Source: Chromatiales bacterium (GTDB taxonomy: Bacteria; Pseudomonadota; Gammaproteobacteria; Chromatiales; Chromatiaceae). From it: a stretch of 64,000 nt of DNA. Location of the stretch: NCBI GenBank assembly GCA_028284585.1, contig JANQRK010000057.1, positions 62,001 to 126,000 on the forward strand, written 5' to 3'. A model generated the notes under the pieces. The model saw only the letters and a list, made by a program, of their open reading frames with translations. It did not search any database and was not told where the DNA came from. Positions 42,233-52,555 of the stretch are shown here, in pieces. The position numbers and the translations under genes are program-made. Position 1 is the first letter of the stretch. Each line of letters starts with the position of its first letter.

Positions 42233-44992
42233 CTCGCGCGCTGCATCAGCGGAATCGCTGCTCGGGTGGTCGCGCACGATGCGCTCCAATAGCGGCCGTG
42301 CCTCGGCATCGCGGTCCATCGCGAGCAGGGCCTCGGCGACATGCAGACCAATCTCGGCGTTGCGCGGCGCAATTACCAAGGCCTGCTGCAACGCGGCAAG
42401 ACCATCGTCACGGCGCCCTTGGCGAAACAGCACCCAGCCGTAGGTATCGACGATCTCCGCTCGGTTCGGCGCCAACTCATAGGCCTGCGAAGCAAGTTCC
42501 AAGGCACGCTTGCCATCCCGCTCCAGATACAGCCAGGCCATGTTATTCAATATCACCGGACTGGTCTGCGCCGCAGCCAGGGCCTTCTCGTAGGCCGCAA
42601 GCGCATCCGCGTCGCGGCCCAGCTGCTGCTGCAACATACCCAGGCTGGCCCAACCCGCGCCATCCTCGGCATTGTCGGCCAGCCAGCGTTGCAAGTAGTC
42701 GACGGCCTTGTCACGCTGCCCGGCACTCACCAAGAGGCCAGCAAAGTTGTGGGAGCGCGCTGTGCTTGGGTCGGCCAGCAAGGCTGCCTCGGCCGCTGCC
42801 AGTGCTTGTTCATCCTGTCCTAGCCCGCGGTGCGCCGCGACGGCAATGTCATAGACATAGGGGTTTTTGGGGAAATTTCTCTGCAGGGTCTCGGCGACTT
42901 CGAGCGCAGCGGCATAGCGTTTCTCACGCAGCTCGAGCTCACCCAGGCCCAACCAGACAACGGGCACTTTTTGCTCCGCATCCAGTGCGGTCGAGCGCTC
43001 GAAGCTGGCGCGCGCCGCCGGCATATCGCCCGATGCCACCTGGGCGCGTGCCAGCTGGAACCAGGCCTCAATGGATTCGGGTTGCCGCTCGGTCAAGGTA
43101 CCCAAGGTGCGCACGGCGCTGGCGGAGTCCCCGCTCTGCAACTGGGCCATGCCCTTGAGACGCATTACTTCCGGGACCTTGTTTTGTTCTGCCGACAAGC
43201 CAGACAGCACGTTGAGCGCCTTCAGGCCATGGTTCTGGCGCAAGTAGGCCTCGGCCAACAAGAGCACGGGCTTTAGCGCGTTGGGATCAGCCTGGTTTGC
43301 CTTGCGCAACCAATCCTCGGCGCCCTCCGCGTCGCTTGCGGCATTGGCGAGTGCCGCCATGCCGAGCATCGCCCCAGTATGTCGCGGGTCTTGGTCGAGC
43401 ACCTTTTGGTACACCGTCTTCGCCGCCTCCGGCTGTTCAGCCAACAACGCCAGCCGTGCTTGATTCATGCGCGCCACGAGAAACTTGGAGTCCTTTTCCA
43501 GGGCCCTATCGAATTTGGCCCGAGCCTTGTCGAAATCACGCTGCGCGAGATAGGCTAATCCAGACAGATTGAACGGGATGGGGCTATCGGCCATGCGCTG
43601 CTCCAGGCCCTCCGCAGCCGCGATCGCCTTGTCGAATTCACGCTTGTTCAGATAACTCAAGACCAGTAGTACATCTGCCTGTATCACGTCTTGGCCAAGT
43701 GCCACCGCTGACTCGAGTTCGTCAATCGCCGCCGTGGTGTCACCACTCGCGATCCGTCCCACAGCAAGCTGGGTACGCAATAGGGCCTGATCCGGATCGA
43801 GTTCGACGGCGCGTTGGATGTACTCGGCACCGCGTGAATTATCACCCGCTTGCAGGTACGCAGTGCCCAGCAAAGCCAGCAACTGCGAATCCTCTGTTGT
43901 GCTATTCACCGCGCCGGACAGGACAGCCAAGGCGCGCTTGGGTTCGCCTAGCTTGAGTCGGGCAGCACCGAGGATCTTTATGATTTGCACATTGCCCGGC
44001 GCACTGGCCAACACCCGCGTGAGGTAATCGTCAGCGATCCTGTACTCTTCCTGGGCATAGCTGACGATACCGTACATGAGTTGGGCCTGCAGATTGCCCG
44101 GGGTACTGCGCAGAACCTGCTGGAGCGCATCCGAGGCACGCGCGAAATTGCGTTCCTGGAACGACACCAGAGCCTGTATGTAGCTCACCGTCAGCTGGCC
44201 AGGCGCCAATTTTTTCAGCGTGGCGAGGTCTTGGTTTGCGGCCTCCAGATCGTGTTGCGCGATATGCGATAAGGCCAGCCCAACATAGGCGCGAGGGTCG
44301 GCGGGCGCCTCTTGTGTGGCGCGAGTATAGTCGGCTACCGCCCCTTCTAGGCGCCGTTTCTGGCGCCGGATATCGCCGCGTACCAAACGGCTCGCCAAGT
44401 GGTCCGGGTGCTCGGTCAACACTTGATCGAGTTGCGCCAAGGCTTCGTCTTCTTTGCCATCGGCCAGCAGGATTTGCGCCTTACCCAGACGGGCCATCGG
44501 GTTGGCTGGATCGAGCTCCAACGCGGCATCAAATTCCGCAACGGCGGCAGTGGTTTTGCGCAAGGACAAGTTGGCGGTCCCACGCAACGCCAACAGTTCG
44601 GTTCGGACTTCGGTCGGCAGCTCCGGTCCGGCCTCGATCTGTTCCAGTAGGGCGCGGAAATCCCCTTGCATTACCAGGGCGCGGGCAAGGCCAGGCATCC
44701 AGTATTGTCCATCGGCGCCCAGATCACGCGCCCGGGAGAATTCCTTGGCGGCCGCGGCACCGTCGACATTACGCAGATGCAGCCCACCAAGCATCAGGCG
44801 TGCCTGTAGATGCGAAGGATCTTTCTGCAGAGCATTTTTTAGCTCGATGATCGCCGCTCGGAATTCACCCTGCTCGACATAGCTGCGTGCCTCCGCCACA
44901 TAGTCATCGGCCGAGTCAGCGAAACTGTTGGACGAAACCATCACCCACGAGATCGCGCCCACGAATGCGTACACCAAAGTCTTATTGGGCAT
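42209..44992 (-). CDS. prsT: PEP-CTERM system TPR-repeat protein PrsT
   Basis: 927 residues: signal peptide MPNKTLVYAFVGAISWVMVSSNSFA, then about 23 tetratricopeptide repeats through the whole length (e.g. EFRAAIIELKNALQKDPSHLQARLMLGGLHL, PLLERIVRDHPSSDSADAARELL). This size, export signal and position beside PrsK/PrsR match TIGR02917 PrsT, thought to serve exopolysaccharide/PEP-CTERM protein export. The start at 44992 has an ideal AGGAGG ribosome site; the ORF track's extension to 45082 lacks one. The 3' end overlaps the convergent kinase gene. Confidence 0.92.
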   Translation of the reverse strand: MPNKTLVYAFVGAISWVMVSSNSFADSADDYVAEARSYVEQGEFRAAIIELKNALQKDPSHLQARLMLGGLHLRNVDGAAAAKEFSRARDLGADGQYWMPGLARALVMQGDFRALLEQIEAGPELPTEVRTELLALRGTANLSLRKTTAAVAEFDAALELDPANPMARLGKAQILLADGKEDEALAQLDQVLTEHPDHLASRLVRGDIRRQKRRLEGAVADYTRATQEAPADPRAYVGLALSHIAQHDLEAANQDLATLKKLAPGQLTVSYIQALVSFQERNFARASDALQQVLRSTPGNLQAQLMYGIVSYAQEEYRIADDYLTRVLASAPGNVQIIKILGAARLKLGEPKRALAVLSGAVNSTTEDSQLLALLGTAYLQAGDNSRGAEYIQRAVELDPDQALLRTQLAVGRIASGDTTAAIDELESAVALGQDVIQADVLLVLSYLNKREFDKAIAAAEGLEQRMADSPIPFNLSGLAYLAQRDFDKARAKFDRALEKDSKFLVARMNQARLALLAEQPEAAKTVYQKVLDQDPRHTGAMLGMAALANAASDAEGAEDWLRKANQADPNALKPVLLLAEAYLRQNHGLKALNVLSGLSAEQNKVPEVMRLKGMAQLQSGDSASAVRTLGTLTERQPESIEAWFQLARAQVASGDMPAARASFERSTALDAEQKVPVVWLGLGELELREKRYAAALEVAETLQRNFPKNPYVYDIAVAAHRGLGQDEQALAAAEAALLADPSTARSHNFAGLLVSAGQRDKAVDYLQRWLADNAEDGAGWASLGMLQQQLGRDADALAAYEKALAAAQTSPVILNNMAWLYLERDGKRALELASQAYELAPNRAEIVDTYGWVLFRQGRRDDGLAALQQALVIAPRNAEIGLHVAEALLAMDRDAEARPLLERIVRDHPSSDSADAARELLGRLQG

Positions 44993-45086
44993 TCGGCATC
45001 CTCCTATCGGAATCAATAATCCCTCGGTGGCACACCGGGGGTGAGGCGGCCGACCGGTAAAATTAGAGACACATCGAACCACCTAT

Positions 45087-45110
45087 ATCGGGGGCATCTG
45101 CGCCCCTGAT
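45087..45110 (-). other. Hairpin at the prsR stop, in the prsR-prsT gap
   Basis: ATCAGGGGC / GCCCCCGAT (minus strand) form a 9-bp stem with one G-U and a 6-base loop; the stem begins inside the prsR stop codon. No U-run follows, so it looks like a processing/stability element or attenuator between regulator and the large prsT. Confidence 0.45.
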
Positions 45111-46471
45111 CAGTCGCTCACGCCGTACTTTTTCATCAGATTGTACAGCGTGGGCCGAGTGACTCCGAGCAGCTCCGCCGTCTTGGAGACATTGCCGTCG
45201 GTACGCGCCAGGGCACGTAGGATGGCCTGTGACTCGGCCTTCTCGCGCACCTCACGCAGGTTGAACGGCTCTTGATCAGTCGTCTCATCCTGCGTGGGTA
45301 GCTCCAGGTCATCCAAGGATACCTGGGCTCCATCCGCCATGATCACAGCGCGCTTCACGCGATTTTCGAGTTCGCGCACATTGCCAGGCCAATCGTAGGC
45401 CTCGATCGCTTCGATCGCCTGCGGCATGAAGCCCTTTATCGGGCGCTTGAGTTCGGTTGCGAATCGCTCAAGGAATGCCCGTGCCAGCAGCAGGCTATCG
45501 CCCTGGCGTTCACGCAACGGTGGCACCACCACCGTTGCCTCATTGATCCGGTAGTACAGGTCTTCGCGGAAATCCCCGGCCTCGATCAATTCTGGCAACG
45601 CGCGATGCGTCGCACAGATTACCCGAACGTCGACAGGGATTTCAGTCCGACCACCGATGCGCTCGATGACACGCTCTTGCAGGAACCGCAACAGCTTGGC
45701 CTGTAGCGGTTGCGGCAAATCGCCGACCTCGTCGAGGAATAGGATCCCGCCGTTGGCGACTTCGATCTTACCCGGAGTGGTCTTGGCCGCGCCGGTGAAA
45801 GCGCCGCGTTCGTACCCGAACAGCTCGCTCTCGAGCAACGCCTCGGGTATCGCGGCACAATTGATCGCCACTAAGCGTTTTTTGGACCGGTCACTGAGAT
45901 TGTGCAGGGCCTTGACCAAGACCTCCTTACCGGTGCCACTTTCCCCCAAGATCAACGTTGAGACGTCGGTCGGCGCCAGTTTTTCGATGGTGCGGCAAAC
46001 CTTGAGCATCTCCGGACTGGTCGCGATAAGTCCCTGCAAGGCCGAGCCACCGTGCACTGCCTGCAAACGACGATTCTCTTGCTCGATATGGAACAGACGG
46101 GCAGCCCGGCGAATTGTGATACTCAGCAAATCGGGATCTATGGGCTTTTCATAGAAATCGTAGGCGCCCAGCGCGATCGCGCGCATCGCATTGGTTCGAT
46201 CGTTGTGGCCGGTCACCACAATCACTTTGGTATCCGGGGTCAATGCGACGATATCTTCGAGCAGCCCGAAACCCTCGCTGACGCCACCAGGATCCGGTGG
46301 CAGGCCAAGGTCGAGGGTCACGACGGCGGGTTCCAAACGACGCAAGCAGGCCAAGGCCCCCTCCCGGTCCTCGGCCACCGCTGTATCGAAGTCCTCAAAG
46401 CTCCATTTGAGCTGGCTCTGCACGCCCGGGTCGTCTTCCACGACCAACAACTTGTCTTTGGTTTCAGCCAC
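45110..46471 (-). CDS. prsR: PEP-CTERM-box response regulator PrsR
   Basis: Sigma54-dependent activator, 453 residues. Receiver domain (~1-125) with phospho-acceptor in VVTLDLGLPPDPGG; AAA+ domain (~145-380) with Walker A GESGTGKEVLVKAL, the sigma54-contacting ESELFGYERGAFTGA and FLDEVGDLPQPLQAKLLRFLQ; C-terminal Fis-type HTH VSKTAELLGVTRPTLYNLMKKYG. This is the TIGR02915 PrsR pattern. The start lies 2 nt after prsK, its cognate kinase gene, and prsT follows. Confidence 0.95.
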   Translation of the reverse strand: MAETKDKLLVVEDDPGVQSQLKWSFEDFDTAVAEDREGALACLRRLEPAVVTLDLGLPPDPGGVSEGFGLLEDIVALTPDTKVIVVTGHNDRTNAMRAIALGAYDFYEKPIDPDLLSITIRRAARLFHIEQENRRLQAVHGGSALQGLIATSPEMLKVCRTIEKLAPTDVSTLILGESGTGKEVLVKALHNLSDRSKKRLVAINCAAIPEALLESELFGYERGAFTGAAKTTPGKIEVANGGILFLDEVGDLPQPLQAKLLRFLQERVIERIGGRTEIPVDVRVICATHRALPELIEAGDFREDLYYRINEATVVVPPLRERQGDSLLLARAFLERFATELKRPIKGFMPQAIEAIEAYDWPGNVRELENRVKRAVIMADGAQVSLDDLELPTQDETTDQEPFNLREVREKAESQAILRALARTDGNVSKTAELLGVTRPTLYNLMKKYGVSD

Positions 46472-46473
46472 CC

Positions 46474-48597
46474 TTACCCCGACCTCTCCACTCGTCCAAG
46501 TAATGCATCGCCCACCGGCAGAGAAACTTCACCAGCCAGCGGCAAAATTATGCGGAACGTCGTACCACGGCCTGGCGCGCTCTCTACCACCACCTGCCCG
46601 CCAAGTGCCGAGATGACCTCGCGACATTCGTAGGCACCGATCCCCATCCCGGTCAAGCCTTTGGTGGAATCGAAGGGCCGAAACAGCCGTGACTTTACGA
46701 ACTCCGGCTCCATGCCAGTACCGGTATCGCGGATATCCACTATAGCCTGGTCACCGGTGACCCGCAGCAGAATGTCGATGCTACCGTCGGGCTGCGTCGC
46801 GTCCTGCGCGTTCTGCACGACATGCCCTACTACGGACGACAAGCGATCAGGCTCTGCCAACACATAGGCTGCTTCGGCCTCGGTGGTCAGGCTGGGGGCC
46901 GGGCGACCACCTGATTTCGCCGCAATTACATCGCGCAGCTCGTTTGCCAGATCGATCCGGCGGCGGTCGCCGGTTACGTCGGCACTCTGCAACTGCAACA
47001 TCAGCCGGTTCATTTTCCCCACTGCATTCTCGATGGTCTTGACTGCATCATCCATGAACTCGGGATTGTGTTTATGTCGCACAGAATTTGTCGCCACCAG
47101 CGAAAGCTGAGCGATCAAGTTTTTCAGATCGTGGATAACAAACGCCGACAAACGATTGAAGCCCTCGAACTGACGGGCTTCAGCCAAGGCCTCGGCAGCC
47201 TGATTGAGCGCCAGATAACTGGCCGCTTGCATGCCCACCGTTTTGAGCAGGTCAAGGTTCTCCCAATTAATCGACTGCGGAGCACGCGGCTGCAGGAGCA
47301 TCACAAAGCCCAACAGGTGCTCGTCATGGATCAGCGGCACGACCAGCCAGGCGGCAGCGTCCTCCAGGAGCCAATCGGGAATATCTAAGTCGCCGTAAAC
47401 ATCGGGCGCCGTCCGGTACTCGTCAAGGTTGATGACCCAACGCAGTGTTTCCATGAACGGCAGCATTGCTTGGTCGCTGTCGACGTCGCGCTGCTCGGCG
47501 TGCGGCGCATTAAAACGCGCCCGAAAACGATAGCTCCCTTTGTCAGAACGTATCCACAACACACCGCCGGAACTCTCAACGATCTCTGACAATGCCCAGA
47601 TCACCCGCTCGCTTAGAGGCAAATCGGCGCGCTCACCAGCAAGCAGGCCGATAACCCGTAACCATTCATCGCGATAATCGTATCGGTAGCTAAAAAAATG
47701 TTTGTTGAAGAAAACCTTGGTGCGTGCCCGGAACTGACCAGAGAATAGCAATGCAACCAGTACCACGAGCGCGCCGAACAAGAAGGCGATCTGCAGTACG
47801 CCGCCCCACTCGCCGCCATACAACTTTATATAGTAGCCGGCCATGGCCATCAGCAGCATGTACAGACCAGCACTGAACAGCGTGGTCGAATGCAGCACCA
47901 TGCGTCGCGACATGAAGACTTGCAGATTCCAATCCGGATTGCGGGCAGCGGCAATCACGATCAGAGGAATCGCTATGAGGTTGACGAACCCACGCGCCGA
48001 CCAAATAGCAGCGTCCAGGCGGTGAAAAAGCAAGGCGTCCGTATAAAGATAAAAGTCGAACGCGAAAAGGGCACCAAGACCAAAGCACAGGTACTTGATG
48101 CCCCAGCGCTGTTCCACGGGGGTATTGCGGAAGAGTTGCTCGACCAATGCCATACCCAGCACGGCATACAACAACTGACCGATCAGCGAAAACTCCTGTT
48201 GCGCCTCGGTCTGGCGCAACCGATCTGCCAAGCCCGGGATGTCGACCAACATGACCAGCATCAACAGGCCAAGCACCAGACAGCCCAAGCGGACATAACC
48301 CAGCAGCCGCTTGTAAACCCTGTTGCTCTCCGCGAACGGTCTCAGCAAATGGAGTAGAAAGAAAATCCAGAGGAGATTACGGACCACCTCGGTGGCATCG
48401 AGCAGGTCGACTCCAGGCAAGCCAAAGCCGATTTGGCTGGCTGCTGCAAGGCTCCACACCATAGAGCCAGCCACAGCCCACATCAGCTGCGAGCCCCGAA
48501 AGCGGGCCCACCATCCGGTTAGCAGCAACAAAAGCAAGCCACCGTAGGCGAGACCAGCCAGGCCATAACCGAAAAAGGCGAGCTGTAATACCCCCAA
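46474..48597 (-). CDS. prsK: XrtA/PEP-CTERM system histidine kinase PrsK
   Basis: 707 residues. N-terminal half has about eight hydrophobic helices (to ~290), then a GAF-like domain (~315-460, LPLSERVIWALSEIVESSGGVLWI and WLVVPLIHDEHLLGFVMLLQPR). The kinase core follows, with FVIHDLKNLIAQLSLV (His) and ATPase motifs DTGTGMEPEFVKSRLFRPF and KGLTGMGIGAYECREVISALGG. This matches TIGR02916 PrsK. The 7-8 TM sensor probably detects a membrane or cell-surface cue (unknown). Cotranscribed with prsR. Confidence 0.94.
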   Translation of the reverse strand: MGVLQLAFFGYGLAGLAYGGLLLLLLTGWWARFRGSQLMWAVAGSMVWSLAAASQIGFGLPGVDLLDATEVVRNLLWIFFLLHLLRPFAESNRVYKRLLGYVRLGCLVLGLLMLVMLVDIPGLADRLRQTEAQQEFSLIGQLLYAVLGMALVEQLFRNTPVEQRWGIKYLCFGLGALFAFDFYLYTDALLFHRLDAAIWSARGFVNLIAIPLIVIAAARNPDWNLQVFMSRRMVLHSTTLFSAGLYMLLMAMAGYYIKLYGGEWGGVLQIAFLFGALVVLVALLFSGQFRARTKVFFNKHFFSYRYDYRDEWLRVIGLLAGERADLPLSERVIWALSEIVESSGGVLWIRSDKGSYRFRARFNAPHAEQRDVDSDQAMLPFMETLRWVINLDEYRTAPDVYGDLDIPDWLLEDAAAWLVVPLIHDEHLLGFVMLLQPRAPQSINWENLDLLKTVGMQAASYLALNQAAEALAEARQFEGFNRLSAFVIHDLKNLIAQLSLVATNSVRHKHNPEFMDDAVKTIENAVGKMNRLMLQLQSADVTGDRRRIDLANELRDVIAAKSGGRPAPSLTTEAEAAYVLAEPDRLSSVVGHVVQNAQDATQPDGSIDILLRVTGDQAIVDIRDTGTGMEPEFVKSRLFRPFDSTKGLTGMGIGAYECREVISALGGQVVVESAPGRGTTFRIILPLAGEVSLPVGDALLGRVERSG

Positions 48598-48663
48598 AGC
48601 CGGTTCCTATATCGTGAATATGGCTGAAACGGACGGGTATCGTGATCCGTCCATACCCGAGGG

Positions 48664-50049
48664 CTACTGTGCGCCTTTCCCCCAAAGCACGACTTCGACA
48701 GTTTCGAGCAAGATGATCAGATCGAGAAAGGCGCTGGCATTCTTCACATAATAGAGATCGAACTCAAGTTTGTTGCGCGCATCCTCGATACTGGCACCGT
48801 ATGGATAAGACAGCTGAGCCCAGCCGGTCAACCCCGGCTTTACCCGGTGCCGTTCGGTGTAGAAGGGTATCTCTTTCTCGAGCTGTTCAACGAACTCTGG
48901 TCGCTCCGGGCGCGGCCCTACGAGGCTCATTTCGCCGAGCAGCACGTTGAATACCTGGGGTAATTCATCGAGCCGGGTCTTACGGATCACTGACCCAACC
49001 CGCGTAATGCGGCTGTCACCCTTGATCGCCCAGCGCGCAACGCCATCCGCCTCGGCATCGGTATACATGCTGCGAAACTTATGCACCCGAAACACGCGGC
49101 CATCGAGCCCGACACGGATCTGATGGAACAAGACCGGCCCCCTGCCCTTGCTCTCGATCAGAATGGCCAAAGCGACCAAGAGCATTAGCGGCCAAGTCAA
49201 TAAAAAGATGGTGCCACCAGCGAGCACATCCAGGACGCGCTTCTGGGCCATGCCACTTAGGCGGAACCCCTCGGAGAAGAAAATCCAGCTCGGATGCAAT
49301 ACCTCGAGCTTGATTCGCGAGGTCTCCTTTTCGAAAAAGCTGAGCAGGTCCAGCACGATGGTGCCCGACATCTTGCAATCGAGAATTTCGTCCACTGGCA
49401 AACGCAGCCTGCGATCATCAGGAGCCACCACGATTTCATCGACTTCCTCGGCCAGGACGATGTCCATCAGGCGCCGATTATGGGGTAGCCAGCGGTCCTT
49501 CGGGATGTCGGTCTCTTGCTCGTTGACCGGGACATAGCCTACGACGCGGAAACCCGGCTGCTGCGGTTCCAAGTCCGCAATCATCCTGGCCTGCCTACCA
49601 GTGCCCAGCACCAGCACTTTGTTCGATTGCAACTCACTTTGGATAAGCCGGAAAAACAGCGTCCTCAGGCCCAGCACCCCAACGAAAGTGAACAGCACCG
49701 CATAGGCCATCACGCCGCGCCCGACGACCAAATCAGGGAAGACGTAGAACACCGCGCTAATGGCCACACCGGCGATCAGAAAACTCAGGCCGAGCCGGAC
49801 CAAGAGACCGGCACTGAAGGGGAGTCCTCGCTGATAGAGACCCACCGCGATCATCGCCACCGTCATGGCGGTCGCGTAGACCAGCCCAGTGTAGGTCAAG
49901 GTCTCGGGAGGCTCGGCAATCGTCAAACCACCCTGCCTGAACCGCATGTAGAAACCGGCCAGCAGCGAGTAGAAGGTGATAAAGAACTCCGCGACACCGA
50001 GTAATAAGTAAAGTTTCGACACATAGTGGCCGAACAACCTGATCATCAT
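48664..50049 (-). CDS. TIGR03013-type XrtA/PEP-CTERM sugar transferase
   Basis: Polyisoprenyl-phosphate sugar-phosphotransferase that starts exopolysaccharide repeat units, 461 residues. Four to five N-terminal TM helices, a CoA-binding-like Rossmann segment (NKVLVLGTGRQARMIADL), another TM (~280), and the catalytic bacterial sugar transferase domain with KFRSMYTDAE, TRVGSVIRKTRLDELPQ, GEMSLVGPRPERPEFV and PGLTGWAQLSYPYG. Next to prsK and divergent from UDP-sugar genes, consistent with an EPS locus regulated by PrsKR. Confidence 0.92.
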   Translation of the reverse strand: MMIRLFGHYVSKLYLLLGVAEFFITFYSLLAGFYMRFRQGGLTIAEPPETLTYTGLVYATAMTVAMIAVGLYQRGLPFSAGLLVRLGLSFLIAGVAISAVFYVFPDLVVGRGVMAYAVLFTFVGVLGLRTLFFRLIQSELQSNKVLVLGTGRQARMIADLEPQQPGFRVVGYVPVNEQETDIPKDRWLPHNRRLMDIVLAEEVDEIVVAPDDRRLRLPVDEILDCKMSGTIVLDLLSFFEKETSRIKLEVLHPSWIFFSEGFRLSGMAQKRVLDVLAGGTIFLLTWPLMLLVALAILIESKGRGPVLFHQIRVGLDGRVFRVHKFRSMYTDAEADGVARWAIKGDSRITRVGSVIRKTRLDELPQVFNVLLGEMSLVGPRPERPEFVEQLEKEIPFYTERHRVKPGLTGWAQLSYPYGASIEDARNKLEFDLYYVKNASAFLDLIILLETVEVVLWGKGAQ

Positions 50050-50252
50050 GGTCGCGAAATACTCTTAGACGGCAAGCGGCGCGCCGAGCCTGACAAACCG
50101 CTTGGGATTTAGCAACTGATTGATTTGAATATTCATAACCGGCTCACCCAATGATGCTACTGGTCTCGCCTCCTGGTCCGCAGCGCGGTATCATCCGGCG
50201 CTCAGACTGCCTAGACCTAGTGCACGTCTTTTAACGGAAGGTTTTCTCCCCG

Positions 50253-51524
50253 ATGGACATCAAGAACGCAAAAATCGCGGTTATAGGCTTGGGCTATGTG
50301 GGCCTCCCACTAGCCGTGGAATTTGCTAAAAAGTACCCAGTGGTCGGCTTCGACATCAGCGCCCCGCGTATCACTGAGTTGCGGCAGGGGAAGGACAGTT
50401 CTTTAGAAGTAGAGCCCGAAGAACTCAAAGCAGTCTCGATGGCCTACACCGATCAGCTCGAGGACCTGCGTGAGTGCAACATATATGTGGTCACAGTGCC
50501 TACCCCGATCGATGCTTACAAGAACCCTGACTTGAGTCCTCTGATATCGGCCAGCCGCATGGTAGGTCAGGTGATCAATCCCGGCGATCTAGTAATTTAC
50601 GAGTCCACAGTGTACCCAGGTGCCACTGAGGAAGACTGTATTCCGGTCATCGAAGAAGCGTCGGGATTGACGTTCAATCAGGATTTCTTCGCCGGCTACA
50701 GCCCAGAACGCATCAATCCCGGTGACAAGGAACACCGAGTCACGAACATACTGAAAGTCACCTCCGGCTCCACCCCAGAGACTGCAGACTTCGTTGACGC
50801 ACTGTACGCCAGTGTCATCTTGGCGGGCACGCACAAGGCCAGCAGCATCAAGGTGGCCGAGGCCGCCAAGGTAATCGAGAACACTCAGCGCGACGTGAAT
50901 ATCGGGCTAGTGAACGAACTGTCGCTGATTTTCGGGCGGCTGGGGATCGATACCGAGGAGGTTCTAAAGGCGGCAGGTACCAAATGGAACTTCCTGCCAT
51001 TTCGCCCCGGCTTGGTCGGCGGTCACTGCATCGGAGTGGACCCTTACTATCTGACCCACAAGGCACAAGCAATTGGCTTTCATCCAGCGATGATCCTCGC
51101 CGGCCGACGGACCAATGACGCCATGGGTTCGCACGTGGCCGGGCAAGTCATCAAACTGATGCTGGGCCGAGGATTGAAAGTCAATGGGGGCCGTGCCTTG
51201 GTCTTAGGGCTCGCATTCAAAGAAAATTGCCCGGACCTGCGCAATACTCGGGTCACCGACATCATCGACGAATTGGAGAGCTACGGCACGCATGTCGATG
51301 TCTGGGACCCCTGGGTGAACCCTGAGGAAGCAGAGCACGAGTACGGCATCCGCCCGATAGTAGACCCCGAGCCGGGCGCCTATGATGCGATCGTGTTGGC
51401 GGTCGCCCACCACCAATTCGCCGATCTGGGCGTCGAACATATTCGCAACTTCGGCACCCCGAACAGCGTATTATTCGACGTCAAATATCTGTTTCCAGCC
51501 TCGGCAACCGAAGGCCGACTGTAG
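50253..51524 (+). CDS. UDP-sugar 6-dehydrogenase, TviB/WbpO-like
   Basis: NAD-dependent four-electron oxidation of UDP-GlcNAc/GalNAc to the uronate is the typical role of this subgroup. Rossmann motif [18 protein letters not shown], substrate loop [13 protein letters not shown], catalytic Cys in [19 protein letters not shown], and C-terminal [17 protein letters not shown]. 423 residues. The overall similarity to TviB (Vi antigen) rather than Ugd is from motif memory. A GGAAGG ribosome site precedes the ATG; the divergent 203 bp upstream show no clear promoter to me. Confidence 0.88.
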   Translation: MDIKNAKIAVIGLGYVGLPLAVEFAKKYPVVGFDISAPRITELRQGKDSSLEVEPEELKAVSMAYTDQLEDLRECNIYVVTVPTPIDAYKNPDLSPLISASRMVGQVINPGDLVIYESTVYPGATEEDCIPVIEEASGLTFNQDFFAGYSPERINPGDKEHRVTNILKVTSGSTPETADFVDALYASVILAGTHKASSIKVAEAAKVIENTQRDVNIGLVNELSLIFGRLGIDTEEVLKAAGTKWNFLPFRPGLVGGHCIGVDPYYLTHKAQAIGFHPAMILAGRRTNDAMGSHVAGQVIKLMLGRGLKVNGGRALVLGLAFKENCPDLRNTRVTDIIDELESYGTHVDVWDPWVNPEEAEHEYGIRPIVDPEPGAYDAIVLAVAHHQFADLGVEHIRNFGTPNSVLFDVKYLFPASATEGRL

Positions 51525-51547
51525 CAACAACCTCTGGAACCTTTCTG

Positions 51548-52555
51548 ATGCGCGTATTGATCACCGGCAGCGCGGGCTTTATCGGTTCTGCACTCTCCCT
51601 ACGCCTGCTCGAACGCGGTGACGAGGTCATCGGCATCGACTGCATGGATCCCTACTATGACGTCTCGCTCAAAGAGGCGCGCCTCGCACGTACTCTGGAT
51701 CATGCAAGCTACACGGAGGTACGCGCCCGCGTCGAAGACCGCGAGGCCATGGCCAAGACCTTCGCGGAGTACCAGCCGCAGCGGGTGGTCAATCTAGCGG
51801 CTCAGGCCGGCGTACGCTATTCGATCGAGAACCCCGCCGTCTACATCGACAGTAACCTGGTCGGTTTCGGCAATATCCTCGAGGGCTGCCGCCAGCAAGG
51901 CGTCGAGCACCTGGTGTATGCCTCGTCCAGCTCGGTCTACGGTTCGAACACCAATATGCCGTTCTCTGTGCATCACAACGTGGACCACCCGGTCAGCCTC
52001 TATGCGGCGACCAAAAAGGCCAACGAACTGATGGCACACACCTATAGCCATCTATACGAAATACCCACTACCGGGCTGCGCTTCTTCACCGTCTACGGGC
52101 CCTGGGGAAGACCCGACATGGCGTTGTTCAAGTTCACTAAGAACATCATCGCCGGTCAGCCCATCCCGGTCTTCAACTACGGCAACCATCGGCGTGACTT
52201 CACCTATATCGACGATATCGTTGAGGGCGTCATCCGGGTCCTGGATCGGCCGGCACCGACCAACCCGGACTGGAATGGCGACCAACCAGACTCAGCGACT
52301 AGCCGCGCCCCGTACCGCTTGTACAACATCGGGAACAACAACCCAGTCGAATTGATCCAGTACATCGAAACCCTGGAAAAGTGCCTTGGTCTGCAGGCCG
52401 AAAAAGATCTGCTGCCCCTGCAGCCCGGCGACGTGCCCGATACCTATGCCGAGGTCGACGACCTGGTCGCCGATCTCGACTACAAACCCAGCACCAGCAT
52501 CGATGAAGGCATCGCCAACTTCGTCCGCTGGTACCGCGATTACTACGGGACCTGA
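51548..52555 (+). CDS. NAD-dependent epimerase, UDP-glucuronate 4-epimerase family
   Basis: SDR-extended enzyme of 335 residues. NAD site [37 protein letters not shown], Ser of [14 protein letters not shown], and [13 protein letters not shown] (YxxxK). [19 protein letters not shown] is typical of UDP-glucuronate/galacturonate epimerases (LspL/Cap1J). It follows the dehydrogenase by 23 nt, so the pair would make and epimerise a UDP-uronic acid precursor. The 3' end overlaps the convergent COG4255-type gene by 13 nt. Confidence 0.9.
   Translation: MRVLITGSAGFIGSALSLRLLERGDEVIGIDCMDPYYDVSLKEARLARTLDHASYTEVRARVEDREAMAKTFAEYQPQRVVNLAAQAGVRYSIENPAVYIDSNLVGFGNILEGCRQQGVEHLVYASSSSVYGSNTNMPFSVHHNVDHPVSLYAATKKANELMAHTYSHLYEIPTTGLRFFTVYGPWGRPDMALFKFTKNIIAGQPIPVFNYGNHRRDFTYIDDIVEGVIRVLDRPAPTNPDWNGDQPDSATSRAPYRLYNIGNNNPVELIQYIETLEKCLGLQAEKDLLPLQPGDVPDTYAEVDDLVADLDYKPSTSIDEGIANFVRWYRDYYGT

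Noticed and set aside
50050-50252. Search for a PrsR/sigma54 promoter between the sugar transferase and the dehydrogenase
   Set aside because: No TGGCAC-N5-TTGC match on either strand; no other convincing promoter could be assigned.
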